DNA of 64,000 nucleotides. Source: Gaiellasilicea sp963784895 (GTDB taxonomy: Bacteria > Actinomycetota > Thermoleophilia > Gaiellales > Gaiellaceae). Numbering within the stretch: the first letter of the stretch is position 1; every line of letters starts with the position of its first letter. Below the pieces are notes generated by a model. It had not been told where the DNA came from. It did not search any database and was given only the letters and a program-made list of their open reading frames with translations. Below are positions 42,673 to 51,888 of this stretch, in pieces. Made by a program: the position numbers and the translations under genes. The stretch covers positions 16,528-80,527 of the forward strand of contig CAWATM010000015.1 in NCBI GenBank assembly GCA_963784895.1, given 5' to 3'.

Positions 42673-43281
42673 GTGAGGGTCATTCTCTTCGGACGCCGCG
42701 GCAAGGTCGGCTCGGTGCTCGGGCCGGCCCTCGAAGCCGCCGGGCACGGGCTCGTCGAGTTGACCGGAGACGCCGACGTCGCCGTCGACTTCACCCGGCC
42801 GGAGGCGGTCGAGGAGAATGTCCGCGTCGCACTCGAGGACGGCGTCCCGGTCGTGATCGGGACGACCGGGTTCGACCAGGAGCGGGTGGGGGCACTCGCC
42901 CGCGTCCACGAGCTGCCCGTCTTCTATGCGCCGAACTTCGCGCTCGGTGCGGTGCTGATGATGCGGTTCGCGGCCGAGGCCGGCAAGCTGCTGCCACACG
43001 CCGAGATCGTCGAGCTCCACCACGACGAGAAGCTCGACGCTCCCTCGGGAACGGCGAAGGCGACCGCGGCGCTGCTGCCGCCGGGCACGCCGATCCACTC
43101 GGTGCGGCTGCCGGGCCTCGTCGCCCACCAGGAAGTGATCTTCGGCGGGCCGGGCCAGACGCTGACGATCCGCCACGACACCACGTCCCGCGAGGCGTTC
43201 GTGCCCGGCGTCCTGCTCGCTCTCGACAAGGTGCGCGGGCTCTCCCCGGGCCTCACGGTCGGGCTGGACGCGCTGCTCTGA
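42673..43281 (+). CDS. dapB: 4-hydroxy-tetrahydrodipicolinate reductase, short form
   Basis: A 202-residue reductase of the lysine/diaminopimelate pathway. It has the nucleotide-binding ILFGRRGKVGSVL at the start, DVAVDFTRPEAV, VVIGTTGFDQ, FYAPNFALGAVLMM and the catalytic ELHHDEKLDAPSGTAKA (about 114-130). Most DapB proteins have 240-270 residues; here about 40 are missing between the first strand pair and the VDFT strand, a region short in some other bacteria too. All active-site motifs remain. Start GTG 42673 follows a nested hairpin. dapA lies downstream. Confidence 0.93.
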   Translation: MRVILFGRRGKVGSVLGPALEAAGHGLVELTGDADVAVDFTRPEAVEENVRVALEDGVPVVIGTTGFDQERVGALARVHELPVFYAPNFALGAVLMMRFAAEAGKLLPHAEIVELHHDEKLDAPSGTAKATAALLPPGTPIHSVRLPGLVAHQEVIFGGPGQTLTIRHDTTSREAFVPGVLLALDKVRGLSPGLTVGLDALL

Positions 43282-43418
43282 AGCTCGCGAAGGCGCGGCC
43301 CACGCCGGGGCGTTCGAACGGCCTACCGCCGCCGCAAGGGTGGTCGACCGTGAAGCTGCCGGCCGACGTGGACCGCAGGACGACTGTTCCGCGCCCGCAG
43401 CCAACTGTCAAGGCCTGA

Positions 43419-43441
43419 TTGTCGGACCACCCAGGTAGGAT
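43419..43441 (+). promoter_or_regulatory. dapA promoter resembling the PafBC/RecA-NDp DNA-damage motif
   Basis: TTGTCGGAC (43419-43427) is followed by exactly eight bases and then TAGGAT (43436-43441). The LexA-independent mycobacterial motif is TTGTCRGTG-N8-TANNNT, so seven of nine bases of the box, the spacing and the hexamer agree. The -10 ends six bases before the dapA ATG, so the transcript would be leaderless. The 11-base gap between TTGTCG and the -10 is too short for an ordinary -35. Regulation by PafBC is inference. Confidence 0.55.
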
Positions 43442-43447
43442 CGAGAC

Positions 43448-44329
43448 ATGCTCGGCGAGGTGCTGACAGCGATCGTGACGCCGTTCACGCGGGACGGCTC
43501 CGTCGATCTGGACAGCTTCCGCGCGCTCGCGCGCCATCTCGTCGACAACGGCTCGGACGGGCTCGTCGTGACCGGCACGACCGGCGAGAGCCCGACGCTC
43601 ACCGACGAGGAGCGCTTCCGGCTCTACGCCGCGGCGCTGGAGGAGGTCGGCGACCGCGCCACCGTCGTCGCCGGCACCGGCACCTACGACACGCGCCACT
43701 CGATTCACCTGACCGAGAAGGCGCACGAGCTCGGCGCCGACGCCGTCCTCGTCATCACCCCGTACTACAACAAGCCGCCGCAGCGTGGGATCGTCGCTCA
43801 CTTCGAGGCCGTTGCCGCCGCAACCGACAAGCCGGTCGTCGTCTACAACATCCCCGGCCGCGTCGTGATCAACATCGAGCCCGAGACGATCACGAGGCTG
43901 GCCGAGATCGAGAACGTCAGGGCCGTCAAGCAGGCCAACGACGACCTCGCGCAGGCGAAGCACATCGTCCAGACCGGCCTCGACCTCTACGCGGGCGACG
44001 ACGACCTGATCCTGCCGTTCCTGGAGCTCGGCGGCGTCGGCGGCGTCTGCGTGCACACGCACGTGGTCGGGCCGCAGGTGAAGGAGCTGATCCGGCTCTG
44101 GAACGCGGGCGAGCACGAGGCCGCACGGACGCTCGATCGCGAGCTCGCACCGTCGATCGAGCTGCTGCGCGTGGTCGGCAACCCGATCGCGATCAAGGCG
44201 GCGCTGAACCTGCTCGGCCACGAGGTCGGCGGCCACCGGCTCCCGCTCGTCGACCCGACCGACGACGAGGTCGAGCGCGTGCGCGACTGCCTCGCCCGGC
44301 TCGGCCTGCTCGCACCAGCCGCGGTCTAA
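43448..44329 (+). CDS. dapA: 4-hydroxy-tetrahydrodipicolinate synthase
   Basis: A 293-residue aldolase-type barrel enzyme joining pyruvate with aspartate semialdehyde. It shows GEVLTAIVTPFTRDGSVD at the start, VVTGTTGESPTLTDEE near 39-54, the tyrosine in PYYNKPPQRG near 107-116, VVYNIPGRV near 137 and the Schiff-base lysine in VRAVKQAND near 158-166. Length is typical. It is preceded by a candidate damage-inducible promoter and followed by RNase J 22 bases after its stop. Confidence 0.96.
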   Translation: MLGEVLTAIVTPFTRDGSVDLDSFRALARHLVDNGSDGLVVTGTTGESPTLTDEERFRLYAAALEEVGDRATVVAGTGTYDTRHSIHLTEKAHELGADAVLVITPYYNKPPQRGIVAHFEAVAAATDKPVVVYNIPGRVVINIEPETITRLAEIENVRAVKQANDDLAQAKHIVQTGLDLYAGDDDLILPFLELGGVGGVCVHTHVVGPQVKELIRLWNAGEHEAARTLDRELAPSIELLRVVGNPIAIKAALNLLGHEVGGHRLPLVDPTDDEVERVRDCLARLGLLAPAAV

Positions 44330-44338
44330 CGACGCGCA

Positions 44339-44344
44339 TACACT
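44339..44344 (+). promoter_or_regulatory. -10-like TACACT, leaderless promoter of rnj
   Basis: TACACT ends seven bases before the GTG at 44352, in the 22-base gap after dapA. There is no Shine-Dalgarno. rnj may also be read from the dapA promoter. Confidence 0.45.
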
Positions 44345-44351
44345 CCCGCGG

Positions 44352-45995
44352 GTGAGTTTGCGCATCATCCCGCTCGGCGGTCTCGGCGAGGTCGGCAAGA
44401 ACATGACCGTCTACGAGCACGGCGGCGAGCTCGTCATCGTCGATGCCGGCCTCGCGTTCCCGCGAGACGAGCACCTCGGCGTCGACCTCGTGCTGCCGGA
44501 CATCTCGTACCTCGAAGGCAAGCGCGTCAACGCGGTCGTGCTCACCCACGGGCACGAGGATCATGTCGGCGGGCTGCCGTACCTGCTCCGCGAGGTCGAT
44601 TGCGACCGGGTGATCGCGACGAAGCTGACGCTCGGGCTGATCAAGTCCAAGCTCGACGAGCACGGCCTCTCCGCCTCGACCGAGCTGCAGGAGGCGGTGC
44701 CGAACGAACAGGTCCGGGTCGGCTCGTTCACGCTCGACTTCGTCCGCATGGCCCACTCGATCCCGGACTGCGTCGCGGTCGTGCTCGAGACCGCCGCCGG
44801 CCGCGTCCTCCACACCGGCGACTGGAAGCTCGACCACACGCCGGTGGACGGCCTCAAGACCGATGTCGGCCGCCTCGCCGAGCTGGGCAACCAGGGAATC
44901 GACCTGCTGCTCGGCGACTCGACGAACGCCGAACGACCGGGTATGACCGGCTCCGAGCGTCTCGTCGGCGAGGCCTTCCGGACGCTGATCCCGCTGCGCA
45001 AGGGGCGGATCCTGGTCGTCTCGTTCGCATCGAACGTGCACCGGATGCAGCAGGCGATCGACGTCGCGACGCAGGTCGGCCGCAAGGTCGCGATCGTCGG
45101 GCGCTCGATGCGCAAGAACCTGAACATCGCGCGTGGGCTGGGCTACCTCGACGTGCCCGAGCACATGCTCGTCAAGCCGCAGGAGGCGATGGAGCTGCCG
45201 CCCGGCCAGGTGATGATCCTCTGCACCGGCAGCCAGGGCGAGCCGATGTCGGCGCTGACGCGGATCGCCTACAACGACCATCCGTCGATCTCGATCGAGC
45301 GCGGCGACACCGTGATTCTGTCGGCGAAGCCGGTGCCGGGGAACGAGTTGCGCGTGCACGACTCGATCAACCGGCTCGCCCAGATGGGCGCCGAGGTGCT
45401 GCACCAGGAGATCGCGCCCGTGCACGTCTCCGGGCATGCCTGCTCCGAGGAGATGCGGACGCTGCTCTCGCTCGTCCGGCCGCGCGCGGTGATGCCCGTC
45501 CACGGCGAGTACCGGATGCTCGCGGCTCACGGCCAGCTCGCGCGCGAGGCGGGTGTGCCGGCGGATGCGATCCTGATCGGCGAGAACGGGTCCGTCGTCG
45601 AGCTCGAGCAGGGCCGCACGCCGCGGATCGTCGACCGGATCGAGTCGGGGGTCACCTTCGTCGACGGCCTCGGGGTCGGCGACGTCCGGGATGTTGCGCT
45701 CCGAGACCGGCGGCGCCTCTCCGAGGACGGCGTCCTGATCATCGTCACGACGCTCGCCGGCTCGAACGGCGGCTCGACTGCGCCGCCCGAGCTGATCGCG
45801 CGCGGGATGGGCGACTCCGACGAGCTCGTCGAGGAGCTCCGCACCGAGGCGCTGAGCGTCCTGCAGGACCTGTCGTCGGACGGAATCACGGAGATCAAGC
45901 TGATCCAGGAGCACCTGCACGACGCCGTCGGCCAATTGGTCTACGACAGAACCCGCCGGCGGCCGATGATTCTTCCCGTGGTGATCGAGGTCTAG
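44352..45995 (+). CDS. rnj: Ribonuclease J
   Basis: A 547-residue metallo-beta-lactamase/beta-CASP nuclease with 5-prime exonuclease and endonuclease activity on RNA. It begins LRIIPLGGLGEVGKNMTVYE, has the metal motif LTHGHEDHVGGLPYLL near 63-78, LHTGDWKLDHTPVDG near 155, the beta-CASP VSFASNVHRMQQAIDVA and the late PVHVSGHACSEEMR, MPVHGEYRML and GEN elements. Together with PNPase, RNase Y and RNase Z it gives a full Gram-positive-type RNA decay set in this window. Confidence 0.96.
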   Translation: MSLRIIPLGGLGEVGKNMTVYEHGGELVIVDAGLAFPRDEHLGVDLVLPDISYLEGKRVNAVVLTHGHEDHVGGLPYLLREVDCDRVIATKLTLGLIKSKLDEHGLSASTELQEAVPNEQVRVGSFTLDFVRMAHSIPDCVAVVLETAAGRVLHTGDWKLDHTPVDGLKTDVGRLAELGNQGIDLLLGDSTNAERPGMTGSERLVGEAFRTLIPLRKGRILVVSFASNVHRMQQAIDVATQVGRKVAIVGRSMRKNLNIARGLGYLDVPEHMLVKPQEAMELPPGQVMILCTGSQGEPMSALTRIAYNDHPSISIERGDTVILSAKPVPGNELRVHDSINRLAQMGAEVLHQEIAPVHVSGHACSEEMRTLLSLVRPRAVMPVHGEYRMLAAHGQLAREAGVPADAILIGENGSVVELEQGRTPRIVDRIESGVTFVDGLGVGDVRDVALRDRRRLSEDGVLIIVTTLAGSNGGSTAPPELIARGMGDSDELVEELRTEALSVLQDLSSDGITEIKLIQEHLHDAVGQLVYDRTRRRPMILPVVIEV

Positions 45996-46006
45996 GAGGC
46001 GTAGGC

Positions 46007-46597
46007 TTGACGGAGCCGACAAGTAGCGGAGGTGCTGGCTCTGCCGGCGCCGGAGCGGGAGCGCGCGCCTGGCCGGACATCCTCGTCAGCCATGCGGCGA
46101 GCGAGCTGACGGCGCGGCGGCTGATCGTGCAGCTCCGCGCCTGCGAGGCGGCGGCGCTCGCGTTCTGCCGCCTGCTCGAGCGCTGGGGGAGAGGGGAGGC
46201 GCAGCCCGCGACTCCCGGCGGTCGCGAAGCCGCGCTTAGGCGTGCCGCCGACCGGGTCGAGACCGCGCTGGCGGGTCTGGAGGCTCCGCTCGGCCGCTAT
46301 CTGCTGGAGCTCGAGGCCGACCAAGCGGAGGGACGCTCGTGGTACTCCGGGCCCGGTGCCGGCGAGCTGGTCGAGTGGCGTCCCGTCCTCACGCGCGCGG
46401 GCGTCCACGCGTGCCCGGATCGCGTCACTGCGGCCTACCTCGAGCTCGCGGTGCTGGTGCGAGCGCTCCAGGGCCTCTCCGACGCGGCACGGCTCGACGC
46501 GCCGCCGGATGCGTCGTCGCTCTGGGCCGGTCTCTTCGACCTGCGCGACACCCTGCTCGGCTCGACCGTGGACGACCTGCGAGCGCTTGCCGCCTAG
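46007..46597 (+). CDS. Hypothetical alpha-helical protein
   Basis: A 196-residue protein with no family that I recognise. A Ser/Gly/Ala-rich start (about 1-22) is followed by long helices rich in Ala, Leu and Arg (SELTARRLIVQLRACEAAALAFCRLLERW near 33-61, and EAALRRAADRVETALAGLEAPLGRYLLELEAD). There is no signal peptide or membrane segment. TTG 46007 has a perfect AGGAGG seven bases ahead (45994-45999), which straddles the rnj stop, so it is co-transcribed with rnj. The following kinase starts inside its last codons. Possibly a scaffold or regulator, but no function can be named. Confidence 0.75.
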   Translation: MTEPTSSGGAGSAGAGAGARAWPDILVSHAASELTARRLIVQLRACEAAALAFCRLLERWGRGEAQPATPGGREAALRRAADRVETALAGLEAPLGRYLLELEADQAEGRSWYSGPGAGELVEWRPVLTRAGVHACPDRVTAAYLELAVLVRALQGLSDAARLDAPPDASSLWAGLFDLRDTLLGSTVDDLRALAA

Positions 46598-47396
46598 CAT
46601 CACCGTCGTCGGCAGCGTCAACCTCGACCTCGTCGCACGCGTCGAGCGGCTGCCACGACCGGGGGAGACGGTCACCGACGCGATCTTCGCGCGCGTCAAG
46701 GGCGGCAAGGGTGCGAACCAGGCCGTCGCCTGCGCGCGGCTCGGCGCGGAGGTGACGCTCGTCTGCTCGGTCGGGACGGACGTCTTCGCCGACGAGGCGC
46801 TGCCGGCCGAAGAGCGGCTGATGCTCGCAGCCGCGCGCGTCGATGCTCCGACCGGCGTCGCACTGATCCTCGTCGACGCGAGCGGCGAGAACCAGATCGC
46901 GGTCGCGCCCGGCGCGAACGCCGAGCTGAAGGAGTTCGAGTTGCCGCCGAGCGACGCCGTCCTCGCGCAGCTCGAGATCCCCGACGAAGCCGTGCGCTGC
47001 GCGTGGGAACAGTCGACAGGGCTCTTCTGTCTCAACGCCGCTCCGGCGCGGCCGATCGACGTCGACGCCGACGTCACCGTCGTCAACCGCTACGAGCTCG
47101 ACGTGCTGCGACGCCGGGACGGCATCGTCGCGGTGACGCTCGGCGCCGAGGGCGCGATCCTGCTCGAGGACGGGGAGGAGGTTGCGCGCGCTGAGCCGCC
47201 GCCGGTCGTCGCGGTCGACGGCACCGCGGCCGGGGACGCGTTCACCGCCTGCCTGCTCGTCTCCTGGCTGGAGGGACTGCAGCCGGAGGCAGCGTTGCGC
47301 CGCTCGTGCGCCGCCGGTGCGATCGCGGCCTCCCGCTTCGGGGCGCAGCCTTCCCTGCCGACCGCGGACGAGGTCGACGCCATACTCCAGGCGTGA
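46587..47396 (+). CDS. PfkB-family carbohydrate kinase (ribokinase-like)
   Basis: A 269-residue sugar kinase. It starts ITVVGSVNLDLVARVERLPRPGETV (GS.N.D and the sugar-binding loop), has the KGGKGANQAVACARLGAEV motif near 37-55 and the ATP/anion-hole signature VDGTAAGDAFTACLLVSWLEG near 211-231 (GAGD-like, with the catalytic aspartate). It is somewhat shorter than the typical 300-310. TTG 46587 overlaps the previous gene by 11 bases and its stop overlaps the nucleoside hydrolase GTG, so the two probably form a pair that phosphorylates ribose released from nucleosides. Confidence 0.88.
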   Translation: MPPSITVVGSVNLDLVARVERLPRPGETVTDAIFARVKGGKGANQAVACARLGAEVTLVCSVGTDVFADEALPAEERLMLAAARVDAPTGVALILVDASGENQIAVAPGANAELKEFELPPSDAVLAQLEIPDEAVRCAWEQSTGLFCLNAAPARPIDVDADVTVVNRYELDVLRRRDGIVAVTLGAEGAILLEDGEEVARAEPPPVVAVDGTAAGDAFTACLLVSWLEGLQPEAALRRSCAAGAIAASRFGAQPSLPTADEVDAILQA

Positions 47397-48301
47397 CGAC
47401 CCCGGTCATCCTCGACTGCGATCCCGGCCACGACGACGCGATCGCGCTCCTGCTCGCGCTCGGGAGCCCGGAGCTCGAGCTCGTCGGCGTCACGACAACG
47501 CACGGCAACCAGACCCTCGACAAGACGACCGACAACGCACTGCGCGTGCTTGCGTTCGTCGGTCGCACCGATGTCCCCGTCGCGATCGGCGCCGAGCGGC
47601 CGCTCGTCCGCGAGCTCCACACCGCCGCCCACGTCCACGGCGAGAGCGGCCTCGACGGCCCAGAGCTCCCGCCGCGGGCCTCCGAGCCGGTCGAGCAGGG
47701 CGCGGTCGACTTCCTCGTCGAGCACGTGACGCCCGAAACCGTCCTCGTACCCGTCGGGCCGCTGACGAACGTCGCGCTCGCGCTCGACCGCGGCATCCGG
47801 CCGGCGCGGATCGTCCTGATGGGCGGCGCGATCGCAGAGGGGAACATGACTCCCGCTGCCGAGTTCAACATCTGGGCCGACCCGGAGGCCGCTCAGCGCG
47901 TCTTCCGGTCTGGGCTCGACGTGACGATGATCGGCCTCGACGTCACCCACGGCGCGCTGCTGACGCCTGCGTGGGCCGCGCGGTTCCGCGGGGCCGGCCG
48001 CGTCGGCACGTTCGTCGCCGAGCTGGTCGAGTTCTTCAAGCAGTACCACGCACGCACCTACGGCTGGGACGGTGCTCCGATCCACGATGCCGTCGCGCTG
48101 GCGCACGCCTTTCGGCCGGGAATCGTCACGACGGAGCGAATGAACGTGGAGATCGAGGTCGAGTCGGAGCTGACGCGCGGCCGGACGGTCGCCGATCGCT
48201 GGCACCGCACCGACAGGCCGGCGAACGCCCACGTCGGCGTCGAGATCGATGCGGATGCCTTCTTCGAGCTCCTGCTGGAGCGGGTCGCGACGCTCGGATG
48301 A
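47393..48301 (+). CDS. Inosine/uridine-preferring nucleoside hydrolase
   Basis: A 302-residue enzyme that cleaves nucleosides into base and ribose. The calcium-binding N-terminal motif DCDPGHDDAIALLLAL is at 8-23, with VTTTHGNQTLDKTTDNALRVL near 33-53, AHVHGESGLDGPELP, VGPLTNVALAL and LMGGAIAEGNMTPAAEFNIWADPEAAQRV near 140-168, all family signatures. It starts with GTG in the kinase stop (GTGA) and overlaps the small membrane protein by four bases. A BMP-type nucleoside transporter is encoded 2.5 kb downstream, which suits a salvage route. Confidence 0.94.
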   Translation: MTTPVILDCDPGHDDAIALLLALGSPELELVGVTTTHGNQTLDKTTDNALRVLAFVGRTDVPVAIGAERPLVRELHTAAHVHGESGLDGPELPPRASEPVEQGAVDFLVEHVTPETVLVPVGPLTNVALALDRGIRPARIVLMGGAIAEGNMTPAAEFNIWADPEAAQRVFRSGLDVTMIGLDVTHGALLTPAWAARFRGAGRVGTFVAELVEFFKQYHARTYGWDGAPIHDAVALAHAFRPGIVTTERMNVEIEVESELTRGRTVADRWHRTDRPANAHVGVEIDADAFFELLLERVATLG

Positions 48302-48468
48302 GCCGCCTCCCGCCTGGCACGCACTACGTCGCCGTGGCGGCGGTCGGAGCGCTGGCGCTCGGCGTCGGGGCGGTGGCCACGATCGACGGCAACCTCTGGG
48401 GGATCCCGCTCGCCCTCGGCGGCGCGGTCCTGCTCTACTGGTCGGTCAAGGTGACGAGGAAGGTCTAG
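48298..48468 (+). CDS. Small two-helix membrane protein
   Basis: A 56-residue protein with two predicted helices (about 10-27, YVAVAAVGALALGVGAVA, and 35-49, GIPLALGGAVLLYWS) and a basic end VKVTRKV. The ATG overlaps the nucleoside hydrolase stop by four bases. No family is recognised and the function is unknown. ftsK starts 27 bases downstream. Confidence 0.65.
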   Translation: MSRLPPGTHYVAVAAVGALALGVGAVATIDGNLWGIPLALGGAVLLYWSVKVTRKV

Positions 48469-48494
48469 CCCGGGGCGCGTCGAACGCGCCCTGC

Positions 48495-50673
48495 ATGGCA
48501 GCCAGGAAGAAGAAGCGGCCGCTGCGGCCGCGCACGCCCTCGCGCGTGAAGAAGCGGACGACGCGGAAGAAGCGTGCCCGTGCCGCGCACGAGCATCCAG
48601 AGCTGATCGGCCTCGGCCTCGCCGCGGCTGGTCTCTTCCTCTCGTCGCTGCTCTACCTGGGCTGGGAAGGGGGCGTCGCCGGCGAGAAGATCGAGGGTTG
48701 GCTGGGCGACCTGATCGGGTCGGCCGCGTATGTCGCGCCGCTCGCGCTCGTCGTCGTCGGCGGGCTGATGCTCTTCCGCAGCGCACTCCTCGAGGTGAAG
48801 CCGTTCCGCACCGGCCTCGCCTTGACGGTCGTCGGGCTGCTGGTCACGCTCGGCAGCGAACACGGCGGCGCCGTCGGGAACGTCCTCGGCGGCGGGATCT
48901 CGAAGCTGCTCGGCGGCACAGGTTCCGCTCTCCTCGGCCTGACCTTGCTGCTCGCCGGAGGCCTGATGCTCTCGGGCGCGTCGTACGGCGCCCTGCTCCG
49001 TCGCTCGCACCACGCCGTCCGGCGCGCGGTCGCCCGGCCGGAGAAAGTGTCTGATGGACACAAAGTCGCCTCGCCGCCGCCCGCGCTCGCCCACCACGAG
49101 CCGCCGATCGACGTCGTCCACGACTATCCCGATGTCGTCTCGGAGGGGCTCTCCGAGCCGCCGCCGCTGCTGACCCAGCCGGACGACGCAGACCGAGGAG
49201 CAGGCAGCGCTCTTCGACGTCCCGCGCGCGGAGGGGGACTACGTGCTGCCGGACCGCGGGGTCCTGAAGGTTTCGCCGGCCGCCGCGGCGAGCTCGAAGG
49301 GCGCCGACCAGCGCACCGCCGAGACGCTCGTGACCGCGCTCGCGCATTTCGGCGTCGAGGCGACGATCGTCGGCCAGATCGCCGGCCCGCGCGTCACCCG
49401 CTACGAGCTTCAGCTCGCTCCCGGGACGAAGGTGTCGAAGGTCGCCGCGCTGAAGGACGACCTCTCCTACGCGCTCGCGACCACGGAGATCCGGATCCTG
49501 GCGCCGATCCCCGGCAAGCAGGCAGTCGGCGTCGAGGTGCCGAACCTGGCGCCGAAGATCGTCACACTCGGCGACATCTACGACGACCTGCCCGCGAGCG
49601 CGAGCCCGCTCGCGGTCTGGCTCGGCAAGGACATCTCCGGCAACGCCGTCTGGGCCGACCTGGCGCGGATGCCGCACATTCTGATCGCGGGCACGACCGG
49701 CTCCGGCAAGTCCGGCTGCATCAACACGCTCCTGACCTCGATCCTGCTCCGCTCGACCCCGGACGACGTGCGGATGATCCTGATCGACCCGAAGCGGATC
49801 GAGCTCAACTACTACGAGTCGATCCCGCACCTGCTGACACCGGTCGTCTCGAGTCCGAAGGAGGCGAGCGCCGTCCTCGCCAATGTCGTCGCCGAGATGG
49901 AGCGACGCTACGAGCGCCTCTCGATCGTCCGCGCCCGCAACCTGCCGGAGGCGAACCGGGCCTTCAAGGCGCGCGGGGAGGACCCGCTCCCGTACCTCCT
50001 CGTCGTGATCGACGAGCTCGCCGACCTGATGATGATCAGCCCGCAGGCGGTCGAGGACGCGATCATCCGGCTGGCGCAGAAGTCCCGCGCCGTCGGAATC
50101 CACCTCGTGCTCGCGACCCAGCGCCCCTCGGTGGACGTCATCACCGGGATGATCAAGGCGAACGTGCCGAGCCGGATCGCCTTTGCGGTCTCGAGCCAGA
50201 CCGACTCGCGCGTGATCCTCGACGGTGCCGGCGCCGAGAGCCTGCTCGGTCAGGGCGACATGCTCTTCAAGCCACTCGGGACGAGCAGGCTGCAACGCGT
50301 CCAGGGCGCGTACGTGAGCGAGGAGGAAGTGAGCCTCGTCGTCGAGCAGTGCCGCCACCAGCGCGAGCAGGATCTCGACGAGACGCTGCTGGTCGTCCCC
50401 GAGGGAGCTATCGACGACGCCGACGACCACGACGGCGAGTTCGACCCGGACGAGGATCCGCTGCTCGACAAGGCGATCGAGATCGTCGTCCAGACGCAGA
50501 CGGCTTCCGTCAGCCTGCTCCAGCGGCGGCTCCGCGTCGGCTACACGAGGGCGGGCCGGCTGATCGACATGCTCGAGCGGCGCGGGATCATCTCGGGCTA
50601 CGAGGGCTCGAAGCCGAGACGGGTACTCGTCGACGAGGCCGAGCTCGAGCGCTTCGTCACGACCGCGCCCTAG
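48495..50673 (+). CDS. ftsK: DNA translocase FtsK/SpoIIIE; frameshift as given
   Basis: The two frames join into a protein of about 725 residues. The first part (48495 to about 49185) has a very basic start (ARKKKRPLRPRTPSRVKKR) and four membrane helices; the second (about 49185-50673) holds the motor with Walker A LIAGTTGSGKSGCINTLL near 397-412, Walker B YLLVVIDELADLMMISP and the C-terminal winged helix QTASVSLLQRRLRVGYTRAGRLIDMLERRG that reads KOPS-type sites. In 49175-49192 one extra base shifts the frame; removal joins PPPLLTQP to TEEQAALFDVPRAEGDYVLP. FtsK pumps DNA through the closing septum. An error in the sequence is more likely than a pseudogene, as both halves are well kept. Confidence 0.93.
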
Positions 50674-50761
50674 AACAAGTAAAGACTTTCATTTTCGACC
50701 CAACTTAGGGTGTAATCAGGCGTCCAAGTCTTCCGGTGGATGCGTCTTCTAAGGAGGGTAA
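50674..50761 (+). promoter_or_regulatory. AT-rich promoter region of the BMP transporter genes
   Basis: This gap is clearly AT-rich against its surroundings. Overlapping -10-like TAGGGT (50706-50711) and TGTAAT (50711-50716) give a leader of about 40 bases, with SD AAGGAGGG five bases before the GTG. No fold of a known riboswitch was recognised. Confidence 0.5.
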
Positions 50762-51826
50762 GTGAAAGCACGTACGTTCATGCCGCTCGTGGCGGCGGCG
50801 CTGATCGCGGTCCTGGTACTGGCGCTCGGCGCCGGCACAGGCGCCGCGAAGTCGGACGTCCAGGCGGCGCCGGCAAAGTTCAGGGTCACGCTCGTGACCG
50901 ACATCGGCGGTCTCGACGACCGCTCGTTCAACTTCCTGGCGAACAAGGGTCTCCAGCTCGCGAAGAAGAACTTCAATGTCGACGGATCGGTGTTCATCTC
51001 GAAGTCCGATCGTGACTACATCCCGAACCTGACCCGCGCTGCGCGGAACGGGAGCGGGCTCGTGATCGGCGTCGGCTTCCTGATGGCCGACTCGGTCGCA
51101 CAGGTCGCGAAGCGCTTCCCGAAGACGAAGTTCGCGATCGTCGACAACTCGGGCGTCGCGGCCGAGCTCAAGGGCAAGCCGACCAACGTCCGCGGTCTGC
51201 TCTTCAAGGAGCAGGAGGCCGGCTACCTGGTCGGGTTCCTGGCCGCGAAGCAGGTCGTCGCGAAGCCGTTCGAGGGCCAGACGAAGCTCGGTGCCGTCGG
51301 CGGCCTCAAGATCCCGCCGGTCGACCGCTTCATCGCGGGCTACTACGCGGGCGCGAAGCGGGCCAGCGCGAAGGTGACGGTGACGCACTCCTACTCGCAG
51401 GACTTCGTCGACCAGGCGAAGTGCAAGGAGCAGGCGCTGAACATGATCGCCAACGGCGCCGGCGCCGTCTTCCAGGTCGCAGGCCAGTGCGGTCTCGGCG
51501 TCCTCTCGGCAGCGAAGGAGCGCGGTGTCTTCGGCATCGGCGTCGACGCCGACCAGGGCTACCTCGGGGCGCACGTGATGACGAGCGCCACGAAGAAGGT
51601 CGACGTCGCGGTCTACAAGACGATCGAGGCGGCCAAGGCGGCCGGTGCGAAGTTCAAGACCAACACCAGCGCGATCTTCACGGTCGCGAACGGCGGCGTC
51701 GGGTACGGGAAGATCTCGTCCCGCGTCTCGCCGGCGCTGAGGCAGCAGGTCGAGGCCGTCCGCAAGCTGCTTGCGGCGGGCAAGATCAAGGGCATCCCGC
51801 AGGCTCCGCCCCCAACGACGGGCTAA
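50762..51826 (+). CDS. BMP-family substrate-binding protein, Sec-secreted form
   Basis: A 354-residue binding protein of the Bmp/PnrA family (purine nucleosides). A signal peptide of about 29 residues (MPLVAAALIAVLVLALGAGTGA-AKS) has no lipobox cysteine, unlike most relatives, so the mature protein should be released or held otherwise. The mature part starts KFRVTLVTDIGGLDDRSFNFLANKGL and carries VRGLLFKEQEAGYLVGFLA, GGLKIPPVDRFIAGYYAG and GAGAVFQVAGQCGLGVLSAA, all family motifs. GTG 50762 has a strong SD. A lipoprotein paralogue, an ABC ATPase and two permeases follow. Confidence 0.93.
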   Translation: MKARTFMPLVAAALIAVLVLALGAGTGAAKSDVQAAPAKFRVTLVTDIGGLDDRSFNFLANKGLQLAKKNFNVDGSVFISKSDRDYIPNLTRAARNGSGLVIGVGFLMADSVAQVAKRFPKTKFAIVDNSGVAAELKGKPTNVRGLLFKEQEAGYLVGFLAAKQVVAKPFEGQTKLGAVGGLKIPPVDRFIAGYYAGAKRASAKVTVTHSYSQDFVDQAKCKEQALNMIANGAGAVFQVAGQCGLGVLSAAKERGVFGIGVDADQGYLGAHVMTSATKKVDVAVYKTIEAAKAAGAKFKTNTSAIFTVANGGVGYGKISSRVSPALRQQVEAVRKLLAAGKIKGIPQAPPPTTG

Positions 51827-51841
51827 GCAACGCGGTTCTAC

Positions 51842-51873
51842 GGAAGGGGCGGGGTTTCGATCCCGCCCCTTCC
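51842..51873 (+). terminator. Perfect 12-pair hairpin between the two BMP genes
   Basis: GGAAGGGGCGGG (51842-51853) pairs perfectly with CCCGCCCCTTCC (51862-51873) around an eight-base loop; a C-G pair extends it outward. No U-tract follows. It starts 16 bases after the first gene and ends 16 bases before the second, so it probably ends or protects the first transcript and reduces downstream expression. Confidence 0.8.
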
Positions 51874-51888
51874 GGTACTACTACGGCC

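Noticed and set aside
50674..50761. Purine or deoxyguanosine riboswitch before the BMP genes
   Set aside because: The leader is about 40 bases and lacks the three-way junction with its conserved loops.
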